DNA from: Triglochin maritima
Lineage: Eukaryota; Streptophyta; Magnoliopsida; Alismatales; Juncaginaceae
Assembly (NCBI GenBank): GCA_963682175.1
Contig: OY821787.1
Coordinates: 10,642,501-10,706,500, forward strand
Reading direction: 5' to 3'
Length of the DNA: 64,000 bases
Made by a program: the position numbers and the translations under genes. Shown here in pieces: positions 11,086 to 21,512 of this stretch. Position 1 is the stretch's first letter, and the number at the start of each line of letters is the position of its first letter. The notes under the pieces were generated by a model, which was not told the origin of the DNA, ran no database searches, and saw nothing but the letters and a program-made list of their open reading frames with translations.

Positions 11086-11795
11086 GTGGATAGGGAAAAT
11101 ATTGATCTTATTTCTAAGCTTCTGCCACCCACCTCGGTCAAAGAAATCTGGTCATTCCTTGGTCGTGCTGGTTTTTACCGACATTTTATTAAAGATTTCA
11201 GCAAGATTGCTTGCCAATTGACGAGCTTGCTTGCTAAAGGCACATCTTTTGAGTTCACACCCACGTGCATGGATGCATTTGAGTCTCTGAAGCATGAATT
11301 GACCTCTGCTCCTATTATAAAGGCGCCGATGTGGACTCTACCTTTCGAGCTGATGTGTGATGCATCTGATTATGCGATAGGAGCAGTGTTGGGTCAGAAA
11401 GTTGACAAATTGCCCCATGTGATCTATTATGCAAGTCGTACTCTCAATGACGCCCAACTCAACTACTTCATTACTGAGAAAGAATTCCTTGCGATCATAA
11501 TTGCATTGGAAAATTTTCGTTAGTACGTCATTGGCTCGCACGTAATCATTTACACTGCTCACTCAGCTCTTCGCTACCTTTTATCTAAAAATGATGCAAA
11601 ACATCGTCTCCTTCGTTGGATCTTGTTGTTGCAAGAGTTCGACCATGAGATACAGGATAAGAAGGGATGCGAGAAGGTCGTGGCAAATCACCTCTCTCGC
11701 ATTCCAGTTGAGCTTTCATCGGATCCACCGGTGAACGAGTGCTTCCCCGATGAGAACCTTATGGCAATAGCCTCACCCCCTGGTTTCCTGACGTT
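11086..11795 (+). pseudogene. Athila-like RNase H pseudogene (F1)
   Basis: This region follows reverse transcriptase in frame. The connection contains SVKEIWSFLGRAGFYRHFIK. RNase H begins at about 11335 with LPFELMCDASDYAIGAVLGQ, whose first Asp is a metal ligand, followed by YYASRTLNDAQLNY and TEKEFLAIIIALE, carrying the catalytic Glu. A TAG at 11521 interrupts it, and KNDAKHRLLRWILLLQEFD continues beyond. Confidence 0.87.
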
Positions 11796-13088
11796 GTGAA
11801 CTATTTATCAACCGGGGAGGTGCTGGCTCACTGGACACAAAATGAGAAAGCCAAGTTCAAGTCGTTAGTCAAACATTTCTATTGGGATGATGCCTACTTA
11901 TTTAAGTATTGTGCCGATCAAATCATAAGAAGGTGCATTCCTAACGACGAGATTCAGAGAGTCTTGTCCTTTTTCCATAAGGAGGCGTGTGGTGGGCACT
12001 TTGGTGCCAAGAAAACCGCTGCCAAAGTGATCCAATGCGGCTTTTACTGGCCCACGTTATTCTAAGACACTTTTGCATTTTTCACAGCATGCGATAGGTG
12101 TCAACGTGTGGGCCTCATTGGAAGACGTGATACGATGCCAGTCAACGTGTGGGCCTCATTAGTGGTCAACATATATGATGTTTGGGGATTGACTTCATGG
12201 GTCCTTTCCCCGTTTCCCATGGTCACACCTACATTCTGGTGGCAGTTGATTATGTCGAAGTGGGTTGAACCAATCCCCACTCGCACTAATGATCGTAAGG
12301 TTGTGATCAAATTTCTTAAAGAACACTTCTTTACGAGGTTTGGGACACCTCGTTCTATCATAAGTGATCGGGGGACACACTTTGTGAACTGTTCCCTCGA
12401 AGCAGTGTTGAGGAAATATTCCATCACACACAAGTTAGCCACATCTTGTCATCCTCAAACCAATGGCCAGGTGGAAATTTCCAACCGTCAAGTCAAGCAA
12501 ATTCTGGATAAAATGGTTAATGCTTCGAGAAAAGATTGGTCGGTTAAGCTTAACGATGCATTGTGGGCATTCCGCACTGCATTTTAAAACCGACCTTGGC
12601 ATGTCCCCCTACCAGCTAGTTTAGGGCAAAGCCCGCCATCTTCTGGTAGAGCTTGAGCACCAGGCATTATGAGCAATCAAACATCTTAACATAAGTCTTG
12701 ATGTTTCTGGTGTCAATCACAAGCTAGACCTCAACGAGTTGGAGGAGTTGAGAAATGAAGCTTATGAGAACGCCAAGATCTGCCAGTCACGTACAAAATT
12801 TTTTGACGACCTCTTGGTCCGGATCAAACCCTTCATAGTGGGACAAAAAGTCTTGTTATATAACTCTCGCCTCCACTTGTTTCCGCCTAAACTTTGGAGT
12901 CGTTTGTCTGGGCCCTTTATTGTTTTAAACGTTTTCCTCACGGGGCGGTTGAGATTCAAAACCCAAGTACTAACGACGTGTTCAAAGTTAATGGACACCG
13001 GGTAAAACCGTACTTGGAGGGGACCACAACAGAGGTGAAGGTGGAAATTGTGTCTTTACACGAACTTCCCGCGGATGTGATCACTTGA
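11796..13088 (+). pseudogene. Athila-like integrase pseudogene (F1)
   Basis: Integrase inserts the cDNA into the genome. The His-Cys zinc domain is visible as FFHKEACGGHFGAKKTA (near 11970) and CDRCQRVG (near 12090). The core has a frameshift around 12160-12200 that destroys the first catalytic Asp region; SDRGTHFVN (near 12366) holds the second Asp and HPQTNGQVE (near 12450) the Glu. A GPY/F-type C-terminal module is seen as LSGPFIV and, in another frame, [14 protein letters not shown], ending at 13088. A direct repeat of TCAACGTGTGGGCCTCATT (12101 and 12142) lies between zinc domain and core and probably marks the lesion. Confidence 0.88.
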
Positions 13089-13508
13089 CATGATCAATCC
13101 TTTCATTTTGTTGTACATATCTTTATCAAAAACAAAATAAGAAAAGAAAAAAATAGATGTGCATTTTGATATTTTTGCATGCTTTTTTTGTTAAAAACGT
13201 GTTTTGACTCTACCCTACCCATCATCCACCCAATCCAAAACACGTCTTTAGATCCTGTCCGCCGTATTGAGAAAAATTCCTGCGAAAATCTCACAAACAG
13301 ACCACCAACCAGCAGTCTTCGACCGCCGATCAACGGTCTGGTTTGTTGATTGTTGCTTCTGTCTTGGCGAGGAGTTGGTCATTTTGTATTTAAACATTTG
13401 TTGTTGGTTTTGTGTCTCTACTGCTCACGTCGACGTGCCTCGATCTCCACTCCTCGGGTGTCGTGTTTGTCCCCACCGCCGCTTGTTCCTCCGTGAAAGC
13501 TCACCAAG
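13089..13508 (+). other. F1 3' tail before truncation
   Basis: This is non-coding sequence after integrase. It holds two degenerate GACC-GGTC palindromic motifs around 13298-13345, like those in the leaders and U3 regions of this family. Similarity to Athila sequence stops near 13508, where minus-strand copia RNase H sequence takes over. No purine tract or LTR follows. Confidence 0.55.
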
Positions 13509-13509
13509 G

Positions 13510-14562
13510 TAGGTGTAGTATGCCCAGTCCACATTTAATTCCAGAACTTAATAAGTTTAAAAGATCAAGTCTTGGGAAAAAACAATCCAAAGTCGCAAGT
13601 AGCTTTCAAATAGCGAAAAATCCTTTTCCAATCATGCATATGAGATTCTTTCGGGCATGATTAAAAATGTGAACAAAGACAAACACTAAACATGATATCG
13701 AGTTTACTAGAGGTTTAATATAGAAGTGAATCGGTCATACCTCGATAGCTTTATTGTCAACTTTTTTGCCTTCTTCATCATTATCCAATTTGAAGCTTGT
13801 GCTCATGAGAGTGTTATGAGGCTTACTATCATCATAACCAAATCTTTTGAGAATTCTCTCGTGTATTTTGTTTGGTTGATGATGTTTCCCTCCAAAGTTT
13901 GCTTGATTTGGAGTCCAATGAAGAAGTTGAGTTCACCGATTAAGACCATTTCAAATTTACCTTGCATGTTCTTATAATACCCGTGACCTAGACAATCATT
14001 AGTAGGACCGACTATAATGTCATCAACATAAATTTGTACTACTAATAAATCTTTGTTTTTAGTCGTAGTAAATAAAGTGGTGTCAACTTTCCCCATTGTG
14101 AAGCAATTTTCAAGGAAGAAGCTCTTCAACCTCTCATACCAAGCTCTAGGAGCTTGCTTGAGCCTATAAAGAGCCTTCTTAAGCTTGAATATAAGATCCA
14201 GATAGGTTTCATTCACAAAGTCGTGTGGTTGTTTAGCATAAACCTCCTCCATTATAAAACCATTCAAGAATGGAATTATAACATCCATTTGAAAAGTTTA
14301 AAATTGATGCATGCTGCATAAGCTAATAAGATTCTAATTGCTTCTAGTCAAGCTACCAAAGCATAGGGTTCGTCCAAGTCAATTCCTTCCTTTTGGTTGT
14401 AACCTTGAGCGACTAATTGAGCTATATTTCTAACCACTTGCCCGGATTCATAAAGTTTGTTCTGAAAAACTCACTTGGTGCCCATTAATGTTTGATTTTG
14501 GGGTCTTGGAACAAGTTCTCAAACATCATTATGTGTGAATTGGTTCAACTCTTCATGCGTAG
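13510..14562 (-). pseudogene. Sirevirus-like copia RT/RNase H fragment
   Basis: On the minus strand the reading begins HEELNQFTHNDVWELVPRPQ at the right end. It continues through the RT block with the frame beginning at 14288 (FLNGFIMEEVYAKQPHDFVN, ALYRLKQAPRAWYERLKSFF) and the catalytic motif VQIYVDDIIVG. The connection to RNase H (MFSVCLCSHF, CPKESHMHDWKRIFRYLK) extends to about 13520. Stops and frame shifts are frequent. The right end continues, after the insertions, at 21262. The left end is a truncation junction with F1. Confidence 0.88.
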
Positions 14563-15947
14563 TGATGGAAATCATTTCATGCTTATATTTGTATCTTATA
14601 TCCATTATCTTACACCTAAGCAATGCTACGTGACGAGTTTTATGTTTGAATTTCAGAAGTAAATATGTTTGAAGAGATGAAGCATAAAAGGACCTAAGAG
14701 CAGGGAAAAAGGACTGAGTTGTGAGACCTGGGGGACTAAGATGCAAGGGAGAAGGACCTGAATGTAAGACCGAAGGACCAAAGAGAAAAATAGAAAACTC
14801 CACACCATCATGGGGAGTATTTTGGCAATTCGATTCGGGTCGGAGCTCCAATAAACAAAGTATATGCATCAAAGACCAACAAAGACATCCAGAAAAGCCC
14901 ACAACAAATTCCAGACGGATCCAGACCCAATAAACCGCCAATTGGCGGTCTGTTTGGCTCCGAATCCACTAAGCTTCTAGTGGGTATGTGTATTAGAGTG
15001 TGTTTATTCTATTTCTGCTATTTGTTTAGTCCCATACCGAGGGATTGTCCTGGATTACCTTTTTCTATGGCTATAAATAGAACTCTTCACATTCTATTGT
15101 AAACTACCCATTGCTTGGTGACATTCTCTCTACTAGGAGTAAGCCTTGGAGCAAAACTCAAGGTGGAGAAGAATGCTACCTTCAATGTGAGTCATTTTTA
15201 ATAAAATAATTGTTCTTAGTTTTTTTTAATCTTGTCTTTTAATGCTTCTTTTGTTTTATGTCTTTTAGTTAACTTGTTGTTTAGTCTTCTTATAATTAGT
15301 TTAAGCATGTCTTGTTTCCTTAGTATAAATATTAGTTTAAATATGTGTGAGTAGTCCCATCCCCTTTTGGGGGTGGAGTAGATGTGCGTACATGTTATGT
15401 AGATGGTATAAATGCTAGATATTATTGTTTGTGAGAGATATTAGTATGCTTGCTTGAATTAATAAGAACTTTACTTGATGATTTCTGCCATAGTTAGGTA
15501 CACTCCATGGTCGTTATGTTCTTAATAACAACCTTGCCATGCTCATATTAATCACCTAGGTTAGTGTTGTAAATGATAGGTCTTGCCATTAGGTACTTCT
15601 TATGCATTAACAAACACTAACTAAACTTGGGCTTCTTGTATGCATTCGCCACACTTATTTCATGTGCACACACACACACACACTCCACCCCTTAGGGGTG
15701 TTCCATTCCTGAGTTTTATCTTCCTTCTTTAGTTGCTTAGTTTAATTTGTTTTGTGATTTCATTTCATCCTTTCTAGTTTACTAGTTTAGATTATTGTAG
15801 TTTAGTGTAATCAACCCTTTATCTCCTTTCTTTCCCACTCGCCTTCGCACAAGCCAAAAGTCGACACACCTCCCTGTGGATCAACCCGTATTTACCACCG
15901 CTTCAACGCGGTCGTGCACTTGCGGTCAATATAAAATGAATCAATCA
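14563..15947 (+). mobile_element. Solo Athila-like LTR inside copia RT
   Basis: This is a full-length LTR of 1385 bp, from TGATGGAAATC to TCAATCA, with U3 palindrome AAACCGCCAATTGGCGGTCT (14932-14951), TATA box CTATAAATAG (15071-15080), the CACCCCTTAGGGG block and the standard CACTTGCGG end. No primer site follows. Flanks are CGTAG (14558-14562) and CAAAG (15948-15952), only 3 of 5 matching, so the target duplication is either decayed or was overwritten by the adjacent copia insertion six bases away. Confidence 0.88.
15071..15080 (+). promoter_or_regulatory. Solo LTR TATA box
   Basis: CTATAAATAG is followed by AACTCTTCAC, about 120 bp downstream of the U3 palindrome, the same spacing as in the other Athila LTRs. 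Confidence 0.65.
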
Positions 15948-15953
15948 CAAAGC

Positions 15954-17441
15954 TGCAGGATCGTGTGGGTTATGGGTCCACAATTAAGGCTAATCCTAAT
16001 TCTCTACTTGATTAAGCAATCAAATGCGCAGCGGAATAAACAAACAAAAGTAGAGAAAGAAAGATAATGCAAATCACAATGGAAGTCCGTGATTTTTATA
16101 GAGGTTCGGCACCCCACCCAGGTCCTAGTCCTCTCTTGCAAGCTCCGCTCGGATCACCGAGCTCCACTCACGACTTCACTAACCACTCCCCGTTCCGGGC
16201 CGGGAGAGAACGCCTTTTACAAAACAAGCACCGCGAACACCCTCTCTTGCTTGACTTTCTTCTCTCACAATCCGAGTGGAACACTTCGGGCTTTCACCGA
16301 AATCCTTGCTTCTCTTACAACAATGAGAACATGAGTGGAACACACTCTCTAAACTTGAGCACACTTGAATGAGATTGGATTTGTGATTAAAGTGTGGAAG
16401 GTTTGAGGCTTTGAGTGTGTTGGGTTTCTCTCTAATGTTTTGGGCAAGAATGTAGTGGGAGAGTTGTGTTAAAATGTTGTTTACAACTCTTTTTATAAGC
16501 ATTAGAGAGAATAGAGCCGTTGGGGTTTATTGGGTGAGTGTTGGTGTAGGATACACAAAACAGAAACTCGTAGGACCCAATTCTGAGTTAATTCGGTCGA
16601 CCGTTTGACAGTTTTGAACAAAGTTTGGTCGACCGGTTAGGTAACGATCGACCGCCCAACGCTACGACTTAGGTACACTTAAGTGATCGGTCGAACTCCA
16701 CAAAGGAATCGGTCGACCGATTTGTACCAGGCACTCTGGGGTAGACAAACAATAATCGTTTTGGTCGACCGAGCTAAGGGATAGCGGTCGACCGATTTCC
16801 TCCAGTAGGTTTGGGTTTGTCAAGAGACAGTCATTCGGTCGACCGATCAAGGTCCTCGGTCGACCGATACATGAAATGTATTTGGGGTATAATTGTTTTA
16901 ATACGAACACGATCGTTGGGTATATACGACAAAACTAACGGTCGGAAAAATAAGGTTCACACGGTTGACCGAAAGTCAAAACATGGTCGACCGAAACTAG
17001 GCAGTGAAAACACAAACATGACAATTGATCACTCGGTCGACCGAACGACATGTTGCGGTCGACCGAATGTGGGCAGACAGTTAGGGTTCAGGTTTAGTGT
17101 TTTCCAGTCTAAGTTTGGGTGATCTATTGAAGTCCAAATTTTGTGAAATTTCGTGTGTGACTTCTATAAGGAACCTAGTGTGTATTTAAGTTGGTTTAGA
17201 TAAAGTATGCTCAATTAACACATGTTCCTAAGACTCAAAGAAAATACAAAATAGATGTCTTCAAAAGAGCTTGATTACATGTCTTGACTTGATTTTCCCG
17301 TCTTTCTTGAGTCTTGATCACCTGTAGAGGTTAGCACAAAGCAATATATATGCAATGCAATATGTGTGCTACACTACATGATTATAATTAAGATTAGGTT
17401 GATTAAATCATCAAAACATAGATTAAGGCCAAAAACCAACA
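15954..17441 (-). mobile_element. 3' LTR (sense) of the pol-less Sirevirus element
   Basis: This LTR is 1488 bp. In sense orientation its U3 carries about a dozen copies and near-copies of the palindrome CGGTCGACCG between 17065 and 16594. A TATA box, GCTTATAAAAAG, follows at 16500-16489. It differs from the other LTR by a 22-bp segment containing one palindrome (about 17044-17067) and by scattered substitutions. Confidence 0.88.
16489..16500 (-). promoter_or_regulatory. TATA box of Sirevirus-like 3' LTR
   Basis: The minus strand reads GCTTATAAAAAG, just downstream (in sense) of the palindrome cluster. The same site in the other LTR (about 20330-20341) reads CTTATCAATAG, so the sense 5' promoter is damaged. 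Confidence 0.55.
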
Positions 17442-17860
17442 ATCTCCCCCTTTTTGATGATGGCAACCTATATCTTAAATATATCTTAATACAAGGAATT
17501 TGTATATGTAAACTATGCATTTTAATGCTCCCCCTATGGATGTGCATAGTTTTTGTTCAATTTTATACCAAAATTCCAAGTTACCCCCTTAATTATCTCT
17601 CCCCCTTTGACATCCATCAAAAACTTGATATTAATAAAACAAAATTACACAATTTGAAGGTTAATGTGGATGTCTTGTAATGAAGTTGCTCCCCCTAAAT
17701 TTTGCACTTCATTACACTAAGGAAATGATATTCAATAAGCTCCCCCTATCGATATGAATATGATTTTGCAATTTAGTTCAATTTTATTGCTCCCCTACTA
17801 ATCATCAAGCAAATATTACAATTAAGCATGTGATGTTTTAATTTCCCCTCTTTACATCCA
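17442..17860 (-). promoter_or_regulatory. Multiple polypurine tracts upstream of the 3' LTR
   Basis: In sense orientation the 400 bases before the LTR carry repeated GGGGGAG-type runs, seen on the plus strand as CTCCCCCT-type blocks near 17444, 17529, 17584, 17600, 17690, 17741 and 17790. The one abutting the LTR (AAAAAGGGGGAGAT) is the expected plus-strand primer. Multiple polypurine tracts before the 3' LTR are a described feature of Sireviruses, supporting the lineage call. Confidence 0.7.
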
Positions 17861-18029
17861 TTTAGAAAATTTGACTCTAAAACTATGGATGTTATTCAAA
17901 CATAAAGATTTGCAATGAATGGGTATATGATATGTCAATTAAGCATGTAACAACCTAGACCAGAACCTATTTGATTAAAAAATTTAGAGGATAGGAAAAT
18001 ATACCAACTTGAAGCTTGAATTGGTTCCA

Positions 18030-19793
18030 ATCTCATTTGGTGATGCAACCAGATTTGAATTTATCTCTTAAGCTCGCCCGGTCACCACCGATTTCTTCCT
18101 CAAGCACCTACAAGTGTAGATTTTGGTACCCAAATAACTTTGGGTCCTTGAATGTTAGCTTTGGGAACCCAAACCATTTTGGTTTTAGGAGCCCACACAC
18201 TTGAGGAACTATTATTAATGAACATATGCTTGCCATTTAGTGTAGTGTGAGATACATGGTTTTTCAATTTTGCATTGTATCCTAAACCATGTTTTTGCAA
18301 AGATTGCCTTTGACTACCTAATAGCATGTTAAGCATCTTAGTTCCATGTGTGAATTTTTCTAGATCTTTTCTTAATTGCACATTGCAAGCTTGAAGATCT
18401 AGTGGTTCACAATCTATAGGTGTTGCTTTTAATTTATCAAAATTTGATGCAAAGTTTTCTAGTTTAGCAACCACCTCATTTTTCTCATTCATGCATGTTT
18501 CAATTTGGCTTTGGAGATCTTTAATTTGCTTTCTAGCATTTTTGTTCTTTTCACAAATGATCTCATATTGTTTAACTAAGTCATGAAATGCATTTTGAAG
18601 CTCAACATGTGTATAATTTTCATTATTTGCACTAGAGTTTGAGCTATCACTACAATAAGACTTAGTTGAGCATGAATTACTAGAGCAAGAGTTAGATTCT
18701 ACCTCACTTTGATCTTCAATAGCCATGAAGCATGAGTGAGCGACTTCTCTTCTACTTTGCAAGGAAGACGACGATGATGATGGTGATGAAGAATCATCCC
18801 ATGCAGCCTTGTGTGCTTCCTCCTTCCTTTCTCTTCTCTTGCTCTTCTCCTTTTCTCTTCTCCTCTCCCTTCTCTCCTTTTTCTTCTCCCCTTCTCTTCT
18901 CTCATTTGCACTCTCTTCCTTCTCCTTCTTCTTTTCTCTCTTTTCACTTCTTCTACCTCTTCTTTCATCCTTTTCTTCTTTATCCTTCTTGAGGTATTTG
19001 AAGAAGTCTTTTGCTAGGACTTCAATGTCCTCATCTTCTACACTCCTCCTTGGTTGGTCAATTTTTGCATGTAATCCCAAGGTGTGTTTGTCCTTGGAGG
19101 CTTCCTTCTCCTTCCGATGGTTAATTTGGAGCTCATAAGCCATGAGATTTCCAACGAGTTCCCCCATCTTTAATTTTGAAAGATCATGCGCCTCTTCAAT
19201 TGTGACGACTTTATCTTCCCAATCGATGCTAAGTGACCGGAGGAACTTCCTTGTCATCTCTCCTTCATTGATTTTTCTTCCAAGAACCAAAAGAGATTAG
19301 TAATATCGGTGAAGCGAGTGTTCATTTCACTTATGTTTTCACCGATTTGCATAGAAAAAATCTCATATTTATGCATGAGGAGACTAAAGCGGGTTTCCTT
19401 AGTTTTGCTATCCCCCTCATGATGCATTTGTAGTCTATGCCAAATTTCATATGCACTAACACACCCACTAATCCTATTATATTCACCCTCATTAAGGCCA
19501 CAATACAAGATGTTCATGATTTTCGAATTCATTTCGATTTCTTTCATTTTTTGTCTTGTAAGTGAATCTAATTCATCTAGATTTGGGGGTGTGTATGGAT
19601 TTTGAAGAAACATCCAATACTTAAGGTCATTAGAAATTAGGAAAATCTTCATCCTATTCTTCCAATAATCATAATTTGACCTATTAAGCAAAGGAGGTCG
19701 AGTTGTGCATAATCCCTCTACGTGATTAGATGTACTAGCCATGCTAAAAATACGATTAAGTATACGATTTAGCGCACAAGGCTCTGATACCAA
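18030..19793 (-). pseudogene. Sirevirus-like gag (two overlapping frames)
   Basis: The first frame (19793-19254) opens within PBS-proximal sequence; the likely gag start is MASTSNHVEGLCTTRPPLLN. It includes the gag core motifs SNYDYWKNRMKIF, YEIWHRLQMHHEGDSKTKET and MNTRFTDITN. A frame shift near 19260-19285 leads to the second frame (19290-18100), with RKFLRSLSIDWEDKVVTIEEA, then a Lys/Glu/Arg-rich segment of roughly 90 residues, an acidic/Ser-rich stretch, a predicted coiled coil (about 18600-18420, IICEKNKNARKQIKDLQSQI) and a tail with repeated WVPK motifs. No zinc knuckle was found. The coiled coil and the long gag fit Sireviruses. Confidence 0.82.
19781..19792 (-). promoter_or_regulatory. 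Initiator-Met-type primer binding site
   Basis: The minus strand reads TGGTATCAGAGC, complementary to the 3' end of plant initiator tRNA-Met and the standard copia primer site. It lies two bases from the LTR. Confidence 0.88.
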
Positions 19794-19794
19794 A

Positions 19795-21261
19795 TGTAGG
19801 ATCGTGTGGGTTATGGGTCCACAATTAAGGCTAATCCTAATTCTCTACTTGATTAAGCAATCAAATGCGCAACGGAATAAACAAACAAAAGTAGAGAAAG
19901 AAAGATAATGCAAACCACAATGGAAGTCCGGGATTTTTATAGAGGTTCGGCACCCCACCCGGGTCCTAGTCCTCTCTTGCATGCTCCGCTCGGATCACCG
20001 AGCTCCACTCACGACTTCACTAACCACTCCCCGTTCCGGGCCGGGAGAGAACGCCTTTTACAAAACAAGCACCGCGAACACCCTCGCTTGCTTGACTTTC
20101 TTCTCTCACAATCCGAGAGGAACACTTCGGGCTTTCACAGAAATCCTTGCTTCTTTTACAACAATGAGAACTTGAGTGGAACACACTCTTTAAACTTGAG
20201 CACACTTGAATGAGATTGGATTTGTGATTAAAGTGTGGAAGGTTTGAGGCTTTGAGTGTGTTGGGTTTCTCTCTAATGTTTTGGGCAAGAATGTAGTGGG
20301 AGAGTTGTGTTAAAATGTGTTTTACAACTCTATTGATAAGCATTAGAGAGAATAGAGTCGTTGGGGTTGATTGCGTTAGTGTTGGTGTAGGATACACAAA
20401 ACAGAAACTCGCAGGACCCAATTCTGAGTTAATTCGGTTGACCGTTTGGAAGTTTTGAACTAAGTTCGGTCGACCGGTTAGGTAACGGTCGACCGCCCAA
20501 CGCTACGACTTAGGTACACTTAAGTGATCGATCGAACTCCACAAAGGAATCGGTCGACCGATTTGTACCAGGCACTCTGGGGTAGACAAACAATAATCAT
20601 TTCGATCGACCGAGCTAAGGTATAACGGTCGATCGATTTCCTTCAGTAGGTTTGGGTTTGTCAAGAGACAGTCATTCGTTCGATCGATCAAGTCCTCGGT
20701 CGACCGATACATGAAATGTATTTGGGGTATAATTGTTTTAATACGAATACGACCGTTTGGTATATACGACAAAACTAACGGTCAGAAAAATAAGGTTCAC
20801 ACGGTCGACCAAAAGTCAAAACACGGTCGATCGAAACTAGGCAGTGGAAACACAAACAGGACAATTGATCACTCGGTCGACCGAATGTGGGCGGACAGTT
20901 AGGGTTCAGGTTTAGTGTTTTCCGGTCTAAGTTTGGGTGATCTATTGAAGTCCAAATTTTGTGAAATTTCGTGTGTGACTTCTATAACGAACCTAGTTTG
21001 TGTTTAAGTTGATTTTAGATCAAGTGTGCTCAATTAAAACATGTTCCTAAGACTCAAAGAAAATACAAAATACATGTCTTCAAAACAGCTTGATTACATG
21101 TATTGACTTGATTTTCCCTTCTTCCATGAGTCTTGATCACCTGTAGAGGTTAGCACAAAGAAATATATATGCAATGCAATATGTGTGCTACTCTACATGA
21201 TTATAATTAAGATAAGGTTGATTAAATCATCAAAACATAGATTAAGGCAAAAAAGCCAACA
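19795..21261 (-). mobile_element. 5' LTR (sense) of the pol-less Sirevirus element
   Basis: This LTR is 1467 bp, closely similar to 15954-17441. It has lost one CGGTCGACCG copy and spacer (22 bp), and several of its palindromes carry single changes such as CGATCGACCG. Its TATA site is altered to TATCAATA. Confidence 0.87.
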
Positions 21262-21512
21262 ATAGCTATTAACTAAAATTCTTCCACACATGCTTCTTCT
21301 AATTTCTTAGGTTCAAGTTGAGATATAAATGCATAAGATTCACATACAACAAGAGCATTAGATCATAACAACTCATTTTGATACCTCAATAATTACAATG
21401 TCCTAAGGATGATCCTTTTTATATTGCCAATCATTTGGAAGTTTTTCTTTTTCTTGAGGTATCTCATTAGGTTGTTCTTGAGATGTTACATTTCAAATAT
21501 GATAAATAAGTT
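21262..21512 (-). pseudogene. Sirevirus-like integrase-RT hinge fragment
   Basis: The minus strand encodes PNEIPQEKEKLPNDWQYKKD, then after stops a SYAFISQLEPKKLEE-like block, the conserved lead-in to the copia RT domain. The next expected residues (HEELNQF) are found at 14561 beyond the insertions. On the other side the frame continues at 24744 into the integrase C-terminus. Confidence 0.82.

Larger units (their letters stand above)
6063..13508 (+). mobile_element. Athila-like Ty3/gypsy element F1, 3' truncated
   Basis: This forward element has a 5' LTR (6063-7384), short leader, gag, protease, reverse transcriptase, RNase H and integrase remains to 13088, and a 3' tail to about 13508. No 3' LTR or purine tract follows. 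The sequence passes directly into reverse-strand copia RNase H sequence, so the end was lost by deletion or a rearrangement. No envelope-like frame, as seen in some Athila elements, lies downstream of integrase. Every domain carries stops or frameshifts, so the element is long dead. Confidence 0.88.
15954..21261 (-). mobile_element. Non-autonomous (pol-less) Sirevirus-like element
   Basis: This reverse element of 5308 bp has two LTRs (15954-17441 and 19795-21261), an initiator-Met-type primer site, a gag region and a tract of repeated purine-rich motifs, but no protease, integrase or RT. The 5-bp flanks are AAAGC and ATAGC, matching at 4 of 5 positions. LTR termini in sense are TGTTGG and CCTACA. 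The gag type and the LTR palindromes point to the Sirevirus lineage. Movement would require proteins from an autonomous relative. Confidence 0.88.

Noticed and set aside
15876..16372. Open frames at the junction of the solo LTR and the copia LTR, and their copies at 19908-20213
   Set aside because: They lie within LTR sequence, repeat in both LTRs, and oppose the element's sense direction.
18732..19138. Hydrophobic Ser/Phe/Leu-rich open frames on the plus strand
   Set aside because: They are the complement of the Lys/Glu/Arg-rich segment of the reverse-strand gag and have no independent support.
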